In this document: positions 1 to 8,389 of the stretch, piece by piece
Position numbering within the stretch: the first letter of the stretch is position 1
Layout: each line of letters opens with the position of its first letter
Assembly: GCF_024172125.1 (NCBI RefSeq)
Contig: NZ_JAMZEA010000003.1
Location: 558,001-622,000 of the forward strand
Direction of reading: 5' to 3'
From: Actinomadura rupiterrae
Lineage (GTDB): Bacteria > Actinomycetota > Actinomycetes > Streptosporangiales > Streptosporangiaceae
Length of the DNA: 64,000 nt
The notes under the pieces: generated by a model
The model's database searches: none
Told to the model about the DNA's origin: nothing
Seen by the model: only the letters and a program-made list of their open reading frames with translations
Translations under genes and position numbers: made by a program

Positions 1-32
1 CAACCGAGACAGCCCAGGTCAGAGGGGCCGGG

Positions 33-434
33 GTGGTGTCCCGCTGGATCCCCAGGACGGAGCGTCGCGTCGCGTTCGGCGCCTGGGTGATCTACTACAG
101 GAAGGTCTTCCGTAATCCGGATCGGCTCGGCGGGCCTGTGGGAGAAGTCTGGCTCCTCTGCCAGGACGGCACGTTCCGGCACCACAGACTCACGTGGGCG
201 TACCACGGCGAGTCCTTCCCCGAACGCACGGAACCCGTCCAGATCAGCGCCGATGCCGAGCTCCCGATCCTGTCAGTGGAGTACGTCTCCCAACAGCCGC
301 TCGAACCTTCGATCTATGACTACGAGTGGCCCAAGCAATGGCCGCTGGCGGAACTCGTCGAACACTTGGCCGCCAAAGCGGCCCACTGGGAAATCGACCC
401 CGCGCGAATCATGCCCATCTTCGACAAAGGATGA
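33..434 (+). CDS. hypothetical protein, possibly 5'-truncated
   Basis: A 133-residue protein I do not recognise. The GTG at 33 is the first start in the window, but the frame is open to the left edge, so the true start may lie upstream. It is rich in Trp and Tyr in the first half and ends in a helical, acidic tail. No signal peptide, membrane segment or known motif is visible. It converges on the HAD phosphatase gene at 486-935. Codon use is actinomycete-like, which supports real coding. Confidence 0.5.
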   Translation: MVSRWIPRTERRVAFGAWVIYYRKVFRNPDRLGGPVGEVWLLCQDGTFRHHRLTWAYHGESFPERTEPVQISADAELPILSVEYVSQQPLEPSIYDYEWPKQWPLAELVEHLAAKAAHWEIDPARIMPIFDKG

Positions 435-485
435 TCCCGCCGCGCACCGGAAAGCCGGCACCGACCAAGAGGCCGCCGAAAGAGA

Positions 486-935
486 TCAGAAGTTTCCCTC
501 TGCGACCTGCAGGACGGTGAGGCCGAGGCCGCGCCACATCGCGACAACGGAGGCGCGGTCGTCCAGCACGGCGGTGACCGGCCCGATCGGGCGGACATGG
601 CGCCGGTACAGCTCGCGTTTGACGACGGTGTCACGGCGCCGGTCGCCGTCCGCGCGCATCAGGAGCGCTTCGCCCTGAATGCCGACGTGTCCGGCGAGCC
701 ACGCGTTGGTCGCGGCACGGCAGGCGTCCGACCGGCCCGACAGGTAGATGATGCGGTGGCCCGCGACGGCCAAGGCTTGGACGACGGTGATGACGGCCTC
801 GTTGGGGAGGTCTTCTCCAACACGGTGCCAGTCATACGGACCGCGCTCGTTCGGACCAGTTCGGCGAAGCGCAACCGTCCCGTCGATATCGACCAGAAAC
901 AGCCCCTTCGAGCCAAGCCGGCCGGGTTCTGTCAT
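486..935 (-). CDS. HAD-family polynucleotide 3'-phosphatase-like protein
   Basis: A 149-residue protein resembling the phosphatase half of T4-type polynucleotide kinase/phosphatase. The HAD nucleophile motif (DIDGT) is at residues 16-20. A DW-R-V stretch follows, then SGRSD near 66-70, an MR-DGD-R-D run, and an acidic DDR motif near the C-terminus followed by MWR-LGL. This family removes 3'-phosphates from DNA or RNA ends and usually occurs in phage and mobile DNA. No kinase domain is fused. The ATG at 935 fits the family N-terminus. The substrate is not deducible from sequence. Confidence 0.75.
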   Translation of the reverse strand: MTEPGRLGSKGLFLVDIDGTVALRRTGPNERGPYDWHRVGEDLPNEAVITVVQALAVAGHRIIYLSGRSDACRAATNAWLAGHVGIQGEALLMRADGDRRRDTVVKRELYRRHVRPIGPVTAVLDDRASVVAMWRGLGLTVLQVAEGNF

Positions 936-1434
936 GTGTTCACCTCAGTGGGAGGGCTGAGGACGGCCGGCAGAGGCATGGGAGGCCCTGCGGAGGGACC
1001 GCCCGGGGAGCGGAGGGGCTCCCCCGGGTCGACACCCGTCCTCGCAGGTAGACGGTGCCCCCGGAACGGCCCTGCACACATGGCCCCGCTCACCCACCCC
1101 CACCCAACACCTGACAATCACGGGGTCGTTCCCCGTCCCCGGCAGGACTGCGCGCCCGTGAACCCGTGGTGGCGGGCCGCACCTTTCAGGCGCTCAGGCA
1201 CGGGGCCGGGCTCTCGGGATGTTAAGGAGTCGGCAGTCTCGGTGACGCGGGGGGCCTCTGGCAGCACTGTCCCACGGGTCGCGGGATCCGCGGGATACCT
1301 CCCGACGTCATTGTGCTGACACAGTCGTACGTCACGTGAACTCCGATACTGGTATCCATTATGGGCGTCCTCCCTGTAAGATGTGCCCAGTCCATGGGGA
1401 TCTTGGATGTGTGTCGCGGTAAATGAGGCGCAGT
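936..1434. other. intergenic region upstream of CBASS genes
   Basis: About 500 bases between the divergent HAD gene and the CBASS operon. GC content falls from left to right. The promoter for the CD-NTase gene should lie near 1300-1400, but I see no convincing -35/-10 pair, RNA gene or repeat. Confidence 0.4.
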
Positions 1435-2301
1435 ATGCCATTGTCCGTAGGTGAAGGCTTTGAGACCTTCCTAAAGCGACTGATTCCCTTGCAGTCGCAG
1501 CGCGAGGCGGCCGCAAAGCACCGATCGAGCGTTGAGACGTCTTTGTCGAATGCACTTGACGTCATCCTCTTCCGCGAGACTGGTTCCTTCGCCCACGGGA
1601 CCGGGGTCCGGAACTACTGCGATAGTGACCTTCTTGTAAGTTTGCGAAATGGGCGACCGGGTTCTTCGGATACGGCTCTCCGCTGGATAAAAGATGCACT
1701 GCAAGCGAGTTTCCCCTACACGTCCGTGAGGGTAAGCCGACCAGCCGTAGTTATCGCCTTTGCTGGCGGTACCGAGACGTGGGAGGTAATCCCGGGTTTC
1801 GTCAAGGCAGCAAACAGCACTCACTCTGTTTATGATATACCTGGCGCTGCGTCAGGATGGCTTGAGTCTTCCCCTTTGTCTCACCTCGACTATGTCAACA
1901 CCGCAAATAAGCAGGAGGGAATCGCGGGCGGCGCCAAGAAGCTGGCTCGTCTGATGAAGGCCTGGAAATATTATAATAAAGTGCCGATCTCCTCTTTCTA
2001 TCTCGAAATGAGAGCTGCCAAGTATCTGACCACGCAAAGTTCTTTTGCTCCGGCGTGGGACTTGTGTTGGCTACTGGAGAAGTTGGAGAGTTCTGAGCTG
2101 GCGGCGATGAACGATCCGACTGGAGCTTCAGGCAGGTTCTATCCGTGTTCTAGCGAGTACAATAAGGCTGAAGCACTATCGAAGGTGAAGACAGGAGCTA
2201 CGAGGGCGCGTAAGGCGCTAACCGCCTACCAGAATGATGAGCCTGCTATGGCTTTCTACTACCTCGATCTCTTGTTCGGCAACAAGTTTCCCGCACGGTA
2301 G
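1435..2301 (+). CDS. CD-NTase (cGAS/DncV-like nucleotidyltransferase) of a CBASS system
   Basis: Predicted CD-NTase that senses phage infection and makes a cyclic or linear oligonucleotide messenger. Counting from ATG 1435 (288 aa), the nucleotidyltransferase G-S pair is at residues 50-51 and the metal-binding D-S-D at 63-65. A third acid lies in the WEVIP strand near residue 117, followed by a helical C-terminal domain. ATG 1435 is preferred over 1423 because GAGG sits six bases upstream of it. The next gene, 16 bases downstream, is a four-TM effector, giving a minimal two-gene (type I) CBASS without Cap2/Cap3 or HORMA/TRIP13 partners. GC is clearly lower than in the surrounding genome, suggesting transfer. 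The nucleotide product cannot be read from sequence. Confidence 0.85.
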   Translation: MPLSVGEGFETFLKRLIPLQSQREAAAKHRSSVETSLSNALDVILFRETGSFAHGTGVRNYCDSDLLVSLRNGRPGSSDTALRWIKDALQASFPYTSVRVSRPAVVIAFAGGTETWEVIPGFVKAANSTHSVYDIPGAASGWLESSPLSHLDYVNTANKQEGIAGGAKKLARLMKAWKYYNKVPISSFYLEMRAAKYLTTQSSFAPAWDLCWLLEKLESSELAAMNDPTGASGRFYPCSSEYNKAEALSKVKTGATRARKALTAYQNDEPAMAFYYLDLLFGNKFPAR

Positions 2302-2317
2302 CGAAGATTGGTCTCAC

Positions 2318-3235
2318 GTGACAGCTGTCCGGCAACCAATTAGCAGTCGGCAGAACGATCCGAATATGATCGATCTCCGCAAAGCGTCCGCTGCAGTGCA
2401 TGCTCGCGCACTCCGTCTGGAGTCTCTGCGCGTCGGCGTCTCCGCGACACTTGCCATTGCCGGTGTTTTGGCAGCTTTTGTTCAGATTATCATGCCGCCC
2501 ATTGCGGCCATGGGCGCTCTATGGGCACTTGTGCTTGCCGTGGGCGTAAATCCCTGGGTGCGAGGACTTGCGAAGCGTGCAGCTACTCTCCAAGAGATGT
2601 TTGATGTAGAGCTATTCGGTTTGCCGTGGAATAAAACCATCTGCGGCTCTACTCCGGCGCGCTATGAATGTAATCGGTGGACACGAAAGTTCTCTACACG
2701 CAGGGGTGGTGTGGAGCGGCTACGTGATTGGTATGTGGACGTCGGAAGCATTCCGCAGCCCTATGACATCCTATTCTGTCAACTGCAGAACCTCGCGTGG
2801 GACTCTCGACTGAGACGGCGGTGGGCGCGTACCGTCTTGGCACTTGTCATTGTTTGGGTCGGCCTTGGTGCGCTCGTTGGATACCTTGCCAGCCTGACAA
2901 TCAAAGAAACTCTCGTTAGCTGGTATCTTCCAGCAATGGGAGCTTTCCTTTTGGGCTTCGACAATTATCGTGGTCAACTTGAAATCGCTTCAGAAAGGGA
3001 GCGCCTCACTCAGATAGTGCAGGCTGAACTTGACGGCGCGAGAAGACCTCCTTTGAGCAAAAAGGAGTCTCTCAGGCTGAGCCAAGTTATGCGCGAGATT
3101 CAGGATGCCATCTTCTCTACGCGCAAGCACACCGCTCGGGTTCCCGATTGGTTTTACCGTCGCTTTCGGGGTAGTGACCAGAGAGATTTTCAGCTAGGTG
3201 CTGATGTCCTTCGAGGGAAGCTAGTCGGCCCGTAA
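2318..3235 (+). CDS. S-4TM family CBASS effector (four-TM membrane protein)
   Basis: Predicted SMODS-associated four-transmembrane effector, thought to damage the membrane when it binds the CD-NTase messenger. From GTG 2318 (305 aa), hydrophobic segments lie at about 38-57, 60-78, 170-190 and 199-215. The family signature DxxxFGLPWNK is at about 96-106. ATG 2366 is an alternative start, but the RQN-P segment that precedes the first helix in this family would be lost, so GTG 2318 is preferred. A soluble, charged segment separates the two TM pairs and another forms the C-terminus. The gene follows the CD-NTase stop by 16 bases and is probably co-transcribed. Confidence 0.8.
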   Translation: MTAVRQPISSRQNDPNMIDLRKASAAVHARALRLESLRVGVSATLAIAGVLAAFVQIIMPPIAAMGALWALVLAVGVNPWVRGLAKRAATLQEMFDVELFGLPWNKTICGSTPARYECNRWTRKFSTRRGGVERLRDWYVDVGSIPQPYDILFCQLQNLAWDSRLRRRWARTVLALVIVWVGLGALVGYLASLTIKETLVSWYLPAMGAFLLGFDNYRGQLEIASERERLTQIVQAELDGARRPPLSKKESLRLSQVMREIQDAIFSTRKHTARVPDWFYRRFRGSDQRDFQLGADVLRGKLVGP

Positions 3236-3285
3236 TAGATAACTTGGGGATACCGGTCACCATCGGTTGGCCTGCAGATTAGATT

Positions 3286-3444
3286 TTATCTCTTCTTACG
3301 CCGCTCCGGAGCCACCACCTTAACTCGAACCCATGCCTCCCTCACCTCGGCTACTTTCTGAAGGATGTCGCGAAGCAACATTAAAGCCAGGCCCGCAAAG
3401 GATGAGAAGCCCAAGATCCAAAAGGTCAGCGCTTCCCAATTCAT
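3286..3444 (-). CDS. small single-pass membrane protein (52 aa)
   Basis: A 52-residue reading frame starting at ATG 3444 and ending at TAA 3286-3288. It begins MNWEALTFW, continues with about 18 hydrophobic residues forming one TM helix, then a Lys/Arg/Glu-rich amphipathic tail ending RRKKR. This is the typical layout of a small actinobacterial membrane protein. A weak GCGGGA ribosome site lies six bases upstream. It is downstream of, and on the same strand as, the unknown gene at 3711-4706. No function is assigned. An overlapping frame at 3320-3721 is the main competitor and looks less protein-like. Confidence 0.5.
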   Translation of the reverse strand: MNWEALTFWILGFSSFAGLALMLLRDILQKVAEVREAWVRVKVVAPERRKKR

Positions 3445-3710
3445 CGCACATCCCGCTTCGGACCTGCAACGGAATGTTGCGGCAGAACTCTATCCAGCCA
3501 CGGAGATCCCGCCCCGGCTCGCGGCAATCGGTCACGAAGTTCTGCCGAATCTCCATACGCTGGATTGCGACCCCATCTAAAACGTAGCTGCAATCGTCCC
3601 CTGCTACGACCAGGACTCGAGAGAACATAAGTACACTGAGCCCCCGACACATCCTCCTTCCCCCAGAGCTCACAGTTGCAGTACGCCTGAGTTTCAAGCA
3701 GAAGTGTGCC

Positions 3711-4706
3711 TCAGGTATCATCCTTTAGGGCCTTAATAAACTCATCGTGGTTGGGGTGCACTGAGGGATAAAAATCTATCTCGAAGATCCAATCAATCCC
3801 ATTGTTCCACGACCTGGTCGAGTAAGCATTGCTGGTCGTGTGAAGCAAGGCAATTCGACGCAACAAGAATGAGCCGAGCCAGGCGAGATCCCGCCACCCT
3901 TGATCCACTAGGGGATAGGTGCCCTCATCTACTTTCTCGTGCTTTGACACCCCTTTCTTGTCCCACAAAGGCACATGACCATCACTTTCCAGGTCAGCCC
4001 GTCGATGCCTGATAGTCGCAACCCAACTAGCCTCATCCTTGCTGCGGAGAACAACTGAAGCATCATTCCCAGCGAGCCCCAGCCGGAGATCGCATCCCTT
4101 GATGCCCTTGACGCGCAGTCGCCCTATTCCGTGAACCTCGACTCCATCTTCGTACCACGGCAGCAGGCATGCGGCAGTGTACTCGCTTATCGGATAGAGC
4201 CGCGCTGAGCTCGTAACAAAGTAGCCGTCAAGCAGTACGACCAAGGAAGACGGAGCAATCATCACGCCAGCGATTCCGAGGGGATGTGCGCTCCATTCGC
4301 TGCCCCGCCCAAGTTCGGCGAGAACGCGAGCCTCAAGGAAGGCTTGGTCACCGTTAGAGTCTGGAAGCAGTGGAAGATTCCGCCTCTGCTGCAATGACTG
4401 CTTTGCGTACTGGAAAGGCTCGCCCGTGTACTTGATGCGGGTGCGTGTACGCTTCCCCAGCTGTCCACTTGCTGACACTTCGAATCCGTTCCCGAGAACC
4501 GCCGCCTCTAGGTACCCGAAACCGACCGAAGCGTCCTCTCGGACGCATTTGTGGCACATTTCACGCCAAGGATGGAGCCCAAGCTTCTTCGTCCCGTCTA
4601 GGGCATCACAATCGAGGCGGCGTGACACCGGAACAGGCCGTCCTGACGGCCTGCCCCCAGGATGGGGTATAGACGCACCGAGTGCAAGCGGATCGCCTAA
4701 TCCCAT
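3711..4706 (-). CDS. hypothetical protein (331 aa), unknown family
   Basis: A protein I do not recognise, in the same lower-GC segment as the CBASS genes and transcribed towards them. An N-terminal CxxC (MCHKC, about residues 50-54) may bind metal. The middle is a mix of beta-type sequence and charged loops, and the C-terminus contains Trp-rich stretches. No TM segment or nuclease motif is obvious. The start could be 4706 or GTG 4628; the first 26 residues are Gly/Pro-rich and may be untranslated. It could be a CBASS-linked accessory or an independent defence gene. Position alone does not decide. Confidence 0.5.
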   Translation of the reverse strand: MGLGDPLALGASIPHPGGRPSGRPVPVSRRLDCDALDGTKKLGLHPWREMCHKCVREDASVGFGYLEAAVLGNGFEVSASGQLGKRTRTRIKYTGEPFQYAKQSLQQRRNLPLLPDSNGDQAFLEARVLAELGRGSEWSAHPLGIAGVMIAPSSLVVLLDGYFVTSSARLYPISEYTAACLLPWYEDGVEVHGIGRLRVKGIKGCDLRLGLAGNDASVVLRSKDEASWVATIRHRRADLESDGHVPLWDKKGVSKHEKVDEGTYPLVDQGWRDLAWLGSFLLRRIALLHTTSNAYSTRSWNNGIDWIFEIDFYPSVHPNHDEFIKALKDDT

Positions 4707-4925
4707 CGGAGCCTACTGAGGCCAGCAATGGACGGGGCAAGCAGTGCAACTGTCTCGGCAGGCCCTGCACCTACCAGCCGACCACTAGATCGGCGTTGAA
4801 CTCTCACCACGATCGAACCAGTCCTGGTACCTTTCCCGATCGGCTCTCACTACGCCGTCAGTGGGTGGACGACCATGTCCGTTGGATGCCGAGTGGGTTG
4901 CACTCGTGGGACTCAGAGAAAGAGC

Positions 4926-5399
4926 TCAACTTCGCGAGGCTCCGTCTGGCCAGATGATCTTTATGGGGAGGCCTGCGTCTCGTGCGGCTTGGACGACGTC
5001 GGCGGTTCCGCCGTAGCCGCGTGCGGGCTTTCCGTCCCAGACTGCCCACAGTTCGTCTGCGAGAGTGAGCATGAGGTTGCTGGCCTCCATGTGGGCGTTG
5101 CTCTCCGACTCTCTGAAGGGGAGCCGGCGGACTTCCTTGGCGGCTGACAGGAGGTGGTCGTAGGTGGCGTGGTGCTGCTCGGGCAGGCCGTCTCTGTACT
5201 CGGACGCTGGGACCACGGCCACCAGCTCACCGCCGTGGGCGAGGACGGCCTGAGCGAAGAGCGCATCAGCGCCGTCTGCCAAGCAGGAGATGCCGATTAC
5301 CGGACCAGCCTGAGCGGTGAGGAGCTTGTCCAGCTCTTGGCCGACGAGGCGTTCGGTCTCGGCTGGCAGGAGGCGGTGGCCTGTGATGGCAATGCGCAT
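4926..5399 (-). CDS. SLOG-fold (DprA/LOG-like) nucleotide-binding protein
   Basis: A 157-residue Rossmann-like protein beginning MRIAITGHR. The strand-turn GHR (7-9), the CLADGAD motif near 39-45, a VVPASEY strand and a GxGGTADVV helix start near 128-135 are all typical of the SLOG superfamily, which includes LOG phosphoribohydrolases, DprA and nucleoside 2-deoxyribosyltransferase-like proteins. The gene lies eight bases after the TAG of the XRE-TPR regulator, with GGGAGA as ribosome site, so the two formed an operon. In actinomycetes this pair is recurrent and a nucleotide- or stress-sensing role has been proposed. The reaction is unproven here. Because the regulator is interrupted, this gene may be mis-expressed or silent. 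Confidence 0.7.
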   Translation of the reverse strand: MRIAITGHRLLPAETERLVGQELDKLLTAQAGPVIGISCLADGADALFAQAVLAHGGELVAVVPASEYRDGLPEQHHATYDHLLSAAKEVRRLPFRESESNAHMEASNLMLTLADELWAVWDGKPARGYGGTADVVQAARDAGLPIKIIWPDGASRS

Positions 5400-6439
5400 T
5401 GCTCTCCCTACACGAGTGTGGTCCTGAGGCGATCGTCGAAGCGGGTGATGGTCGGGTTGACCGGGCCTGAGTAGTCGTAGCGGAACTGGCGGGCTTGCTG
5501 AAGGACACGTTCCGAGCGCAGGGTGATCCCGGTGTCGAGTGCGCCGAGGGCGAGGCGGAAGGCGTCCTCAACTTCGCCGCGTTGGCAGGTTGCCGTGGCG
5601 ACTTCCAAAATGGTGAGGGCCGCTTGTTTCGGAGCTGGCTGGGGCGAGGGCAGCGATTCGGCGAAAGCTCGGGCCGCGGCTTCGCCTTGGCCGAGCCGAA
5701 CGGCAACGGATGCACGTGTCCGGGCGAGCTTGGCGTGGTCGAACGGGTAGACCCAAGGCCATGGGGGTGGTCCGTCGGCCGTCTCGATAGCTCGCTCTGC
5801 TCGGAGCAGGGCTTGGGTGGACGCGAACTCGTCGCGTCGTGGGCCGGAGGCATGTGCCAGTGCTTCCAGGGACTCCAGCCAGGCTGTGGGTGTGCTGGAC
5901 TCGGGGCCTCGGTTCAGGAACGTTCTCGCTTCCTTGAGCATGGCCAGGCCGAGAAGAGGGTCGGCGGCGGCATCGATCTCGAAGGCGGCCAAGCTGCCTG
6001 TCATGTACGCCGCGAGAAGGCTGTTCCCAGCGTCCCTGGCACTTGCGATCGCCTGCCGGTAGTAGCCGCGAGCGCTGCCGAGGTCCAGCATGTCCATGGA
6101 CAGCCACGCCGCGAAGCCGGCGGCCTCGCTCACGGCCGCCGCGATGCTGGCGGCGTGATGGCCCGCGTGCTGGCGGGCTCTGAGTGCTAGGTCGAGGTGC
6201 GCTCTCACACCGTCGATGAGGTCCTGAGACCGGAGCACGGCGTCCAGCCGCCGTTGCTGACCAGTGATGGAGGTGAGCGTCCTCGCAGTGCTTTCGTCAA
6301 TGGCGCTGGCGGAGTGAGGGACCGGCAGGATGGTAAAGAGCGCCATCATGCCGAATTGTCTGCGGTTCGTGGGGTCGTCCTCTTTCTTACTCTCGCTGGG
6401 ATCGCCCAGGCGAAGCAGGTTGAGGGGGATGTCGAGAGT

Positions 6440-7373
6440 GAACCCATTTCATCCGCCGGTGAGGTCTCGCAGGTCACAGCATGATCGCGGGTTACGGATT
6501 CGGTCCATGAGGCAGAGAAGCCCCTGGTAGACGGGTTGATCACCACAACCACCACGTCCAGGAACCAGGGGCTTCTGCGTGCTGTTCTATCGTGCTGCCG
6601 TCGATTTGTCGCGTTCAACGCTGAACTACGTCGCTGGGCTGATTCGCCGCCGTCGCAAGGCGATCGGGTCGGTGTGGCGGCTGCTCAACCCCGGCCGGCA
6701 GGCTCTGCTGGTGCTGGTCCACCTGCGCAAAGACGAGACGTTCGCCGAGATCGCCGCGGGCTTTGAGGTGTCGGTGTCAACGGCGTGGCGGTATGTGGAG
6801 GAGACCGTGATGCTGCTGTCGGTCCGCTCACCCAAGCTCACCCAGGCGCTCGGGAAGGCCCGCCGGGACGGGCTGACCCACGTCATCTTGGACGGGACGC
6901 TCATCCACACCGACCGAGTCAAGGCCGACCGGCCCTACTTCTCTGGCAAGCACCGCGTCCACGGCATGAACATCCAGGTCATCGCGGGCCCGGACGGGAC
7001 GATCCTGTGGACATCGGGGGCGCTGCCGGGCAAAGCCCACGACCTGGCCGCCGCCCGACTGTGGGGCATCCTGCGCGAGTTGGAGCGGGCCGGAATCCTC
7101 ACCCTGGCCGACAAGGCCTACCAAGGCGCCGAGGCCACGGTCGTGATCACGCCCTACAAGGGCAAGAACAAGCCGGAGTCGCAGAAGCAGGCCAACCGCT
7201 CGCACGCCAAGCTGCGCGGGCCGGGCGAACGCGCGAACGCGCAGCTCAAGTCATGGCGCGTCCTGCGGAAACTGCGCTGCAGCCCGAGCAAGACCGGCCA
7301 CCTCGTCAAGGCCATCGCCGTCCTCCAGAACCACCGCGCCGCTCAAGCCACCACCCGAGGATGAAATGGGTTC
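6440..7373 (+). mobile_element. IS5-type insertion sequence, 934 bp
   Basis: Complete element with perfect 15-bp terminal inverted repeats: GAACCCATTTCATCC at the left end and its complement at the right end. It is flanked by direct repeats AGT at 6437-6439 and 7374-7376, a 3-bp target duplication. It carries one DDE transposase gene whose stop codon overlaps the right repeat. It interrupts an XRE-TPR regulator gene. The clean duplication and intact transposase suggest a recent insertion. Confidence 0.9.
6579..7364 (+). CDS. IS5-family transposase (DDE_Tnp_4 type)
   Basis: A 261-residue transposase, apparently intact. An N-terminal helix-turn-helix (about 45-75) is followed by an RNase-H-like DDE domain: D in LDGTLI (near 106), D in LADKAYQG (near 175) and E in GPGERANAQLKSW (near 217). 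Starts with GTG at 6579, matching the MLFYRA start of the related transposase at 15816-16589. The protein acts in cis on the 15-bp repeats that bound the element. Confidence 0.9.
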   Translation: MLFYRAAVDLSRSTLNYVAGLIRRRRKAIGSVWRLLNPGRQALLVLVHLRKDETFAEIAAGFEVSVSTAWRYVEETVMLLSVRSPKLTQALGKARRDGLTHVILDGTLIHTDRVKADRPYFSGKHRVHGMNIQVIAGPDGTILWTSGALPGKAHDLAAARLWGILRELERAGILTLADKAYQGAEATVVITPYKGKNKPESQKQANRSHAKLRGPGERANAQLKSWRVLRKLRCSPSKTGHLVKAIAVLQNHRAAQATTRG

Positions 7374-7875
7374 AGTGCGGCTGACCACGCGCACCTGGTC
7401 CAGGGTCAGCGAAAGATCTCCCCGCAGAACCTTCGATGCCCAACTCTGGGTGTATCCCAGGGCTTCGCCGAGGTCTGCCTGAGTCCATCCCCGCGCCTTC
7501 CTGATCTCCTCCAGGAGCGTCGCCATGTCGCAGGTGGCGAGAGCACGTGCGACGACCGGATGAGACCAGAACTCGGGCGGCTCCATGGAATCTACGTTAG
7601 AGCGAGGCGAGCCACGCGGGGCTAGTCGTCAGCGGAATGTCCAGGAGCGAGCTTTAGTCGGCGCAGTAATACCGCCTACCGCGCATGGCAGCAGAGGGCG
7701 AGCATCAAAGACATCACGCCTGACGAGTTCCGCCGCTGAGCCCACGTCGAACGCTTTGGCCTCAGATGTGGCGGTGCGCTCCGAAGGAATCCCCGCATCA
7801 GACAGAGGATCACCATGACCTTCGATGCCTCTCAGCGCACTGTGGCCATCACGCTCAGTTCGATGGCGGCATGAC

Positions 7876-8307
7876 ATGTCGGGCCGCCATGCAACCAGAA
7901 GGGGCGGGCCGCGCCTTGCGCCGCCCGTGCCAGAGGCCAAGGACGCGGTTGGGCTTGTGGTGCCCAACCGCGAGCGCTTCGCTTACCTGACTCACCTCGC
8001 GGAGCAGCTCCCGGCGGGACTGTCGGCGAGCTACAGCTATCGAGCGCACGAAGTCGTGATGCACGTGGTATTGGTGACCACCATCGAGTGCGCTAAGGAT
8101 GGTCCACCCCCGAGTGCGGGAGTGACGGTGGGATGCCGTTACGAGGCCGGTGCCTGGTGGTTCGTCCGCAACGGAAGCGGTACTCGGTTCGCTGCCGCAA
8201 ACAACCTGGCTGAGGCCGCGGGGGCCATCGTCCGCGCGATCGCCGAGCAGCTCCGCAGACGAACGATGCCGCGTGAGCGAGCGGTGGGTGTAGGAGCGGG
8301 CCGGTGA
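7876..8307 (+). CDS. hypothetical protein
   Basis: About 143 residues from ATG 7876; GTG 7927 is an alternative start. The region from about residue 18 onward looks like a compact alpha/beta domain with a Trp-Trp strand (AGAWWFV) and a C-terminal helix ending in Arg. I do not recognise the family. It is divergent from the interrupted XRE regulator, a position in which such small proteins often share control with the regulator. Confidence 0.5.
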   Translation: MSGRHATRRGGPRLAPPVPEAKDAVGLVVPNRERFAYLTHLAEQLPAGLSASYSYRAHEVVMHVVLVTTIECAKDGPPPSAGVTVGCRYEAGAWWFVRNGSGTRFAAANNLAEAAGAIVRAIAEQLRRRTMPRERAVGVGAGR

Positions 8308-8389
8308 GTCGGATCTGCACCGCGAACAGCCGGAGCGAAGCGGCCCCTGGGAAGTCATCCGCTGGCGGTGAAGGGGCGGGTGCTGACGG

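Larger units (their letters stand above)
5408..7586 (-). pseudogene. XRE-family HTH/TPR regulator interrupted by an insertion sequence
   Basis: The N-terminal part (7586 down to 7377, 70 codons) carries a Cro/CI-type helix-turn-helix with the motif WTQADLGEALGYTQSWASK. The C-terminal part (6436 down to 5408) is an all-helical TPR-like domain. Removing the insertion sequence and one AGT copy rejoins the codons exactly in frame (…VVS-R-T-L-D-I…), giving a 413-residue protein of the usual actinomycete XRE-TPR type. The gene was therefore intact until IS insertion and is now split. The C-terminal fragment alone starts internally at ATG 6349 and lacks DNA binding. Its operon partner is the SLOG gene. 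Confidence 0.85.

Noticed and set aside
3320..3721. 133-aa reverse frame overlapping the end of the unknown gene
   Set aside because: Its C-terminal half overlaps the more convincing 52-aa membrane protein in another frame, and it has no recognisable protein features; kept only as an alternative.
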